Origin: an uncultured Bacilli bacterium
Lineage (GTDB): Bacteria; Bacillota_I; Bacilli_A; RF39; UBA660
NCBI GenBank assembly: GCA_910586425.1
Contig: CAJUHL010000003.1
Coordinates: 1 to 64,000, forward strand
Length of the DNA stretch: 64,000 bases
Reading direction: 5' to 3'
Shown here piece after piece: positions 63,878-64,000 of this stretch (positions are counted from its first letter, which is position 1; each line of letters opens with the position of its first letter). Position numbers and translations under genes: made by a program. Under the pieces are notes generated by a model. It did not search any database. It worked only from the letters and a program-made list of their open reading frames with translations, and was not told where the DNA came from.

Positions 63878-64000
63878 CTAGGCAGCTTTTTTGTATATTT
63901 TATCATTATCATATCCGATTTCCACAATACTGCGATTCGGATTTTGTCCTTGATGATCATCCACCACTTTATTTTTTTGAACCCTTTTTTGTGCTTCATA
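63878..64000 (-). CDS. C-terminal end of an unidentified gene
   Basis: The last 40 codons of a frame entering from the right edge, ending QNPNRSIVEIGYDNDKIYKK plus two Ala and TAG, 14 bases before the rel start. Too little is present to name it. A competing frame over the same bases (starting MKHKKGFKKIKWW) runs into rel and has base composition unlike the neighbours; I take it as spurious. Confidence 0.5.
   Translation of the reverse strand, partial: YEAQKRVQKNKVVDDHQGQNPNRSIVEIGYDNDKIYKKAA

Noticed and set aside
63793..63999. Minus-strand 68-codon frame at the right edge
   Set aside because: Overlaps the start of rel, is dominated by Lys/Trp/Ile, and another frame gives a better gene end just before rel.

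Overview
The window is AT-rich DNA from a Bacillota genome. It carries a Bacilli-type replication set (PolC, DnaB/DnaI primosome proteins, Pol I), three T-box riboswitches, sigma-A promoters of the TTGACA-N17-TATAAT type, strong AGGAGG ribosome sites, and sporulation-linked genes (Cse60, SpoIID-like, SpoVB-like, a SpoVK-like remnant). An uncultivated gut lineage of Bacilli (RF39- or Erysipelotrichales-like) fits best, but that placement is inference. Every gene except one radical-SAM gene near 30 kb lies on the minus strand, so transcription runs right to left.

Layout. 0-6.7 kb is accessory: a partial gene with 39-bp Q/E-rich repeats coupled to a MoxR-like AAA+ ATPase, a structured repeat, tsaC, a frameshifted gene remnant, a uracil-DNA-glycosylase-family gene, and a CorA-shaped membrane protein with a GNAT acetyltransferase. 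6.8-18.1 kb holds thrS and valS, each behind a T-box with a second gene placed between the T-box and the synthetase, plus dnaB-dnaI, a DUF2207 membrane protein and two orphan type IV pilin-like genes. 18.1-38.4 kb is envelope, sporulation and housekeeping: SpoIID, ClpC, SpoVB/PST flippases, Cse60, an M23 peptidase, a YgjP-type peptidase, a transporter, a radical SAM protein, Tex, MutM, a glycosyltransferase, a CDF transporter, two tiny collagen-like proteins and a D,D-carboxypeptidase. 38.6-48.1 kb has a kinase-like protein, serS (T-box), polA and an ABC ATPase-permease-ATPase set. 48.4-64 kb has polC, prmC-prfA, a cysteine-motif protein, hisS with an archaeal-type AspRS, a HipA-like kinase-fold protein, an AI-2E family exporter, dtd and rel, ending in the C-terminus of an unidentified gene.

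The strongest unexplained signal is a two-copy structured element (2916-3030 and 55541-55653), 52 kb apart. It has four nested or successive hairpins, the middle ones able to form two mutually exclusive pairings, and most stem differences between copies keep pairing. Each copy sits just 3' of a gene and next to a TTACTAC box abutting a -35 hexamer. The same box also precedes each of the two genes. One copy follows tsaC and the other lies upstream of prfA-prmC, genes that are neighbours in many Bacilli. This could be a mobile or cassette-like module, a regulatory RNA, or a terminator plus operator unit; the sequence alone cannot decide.
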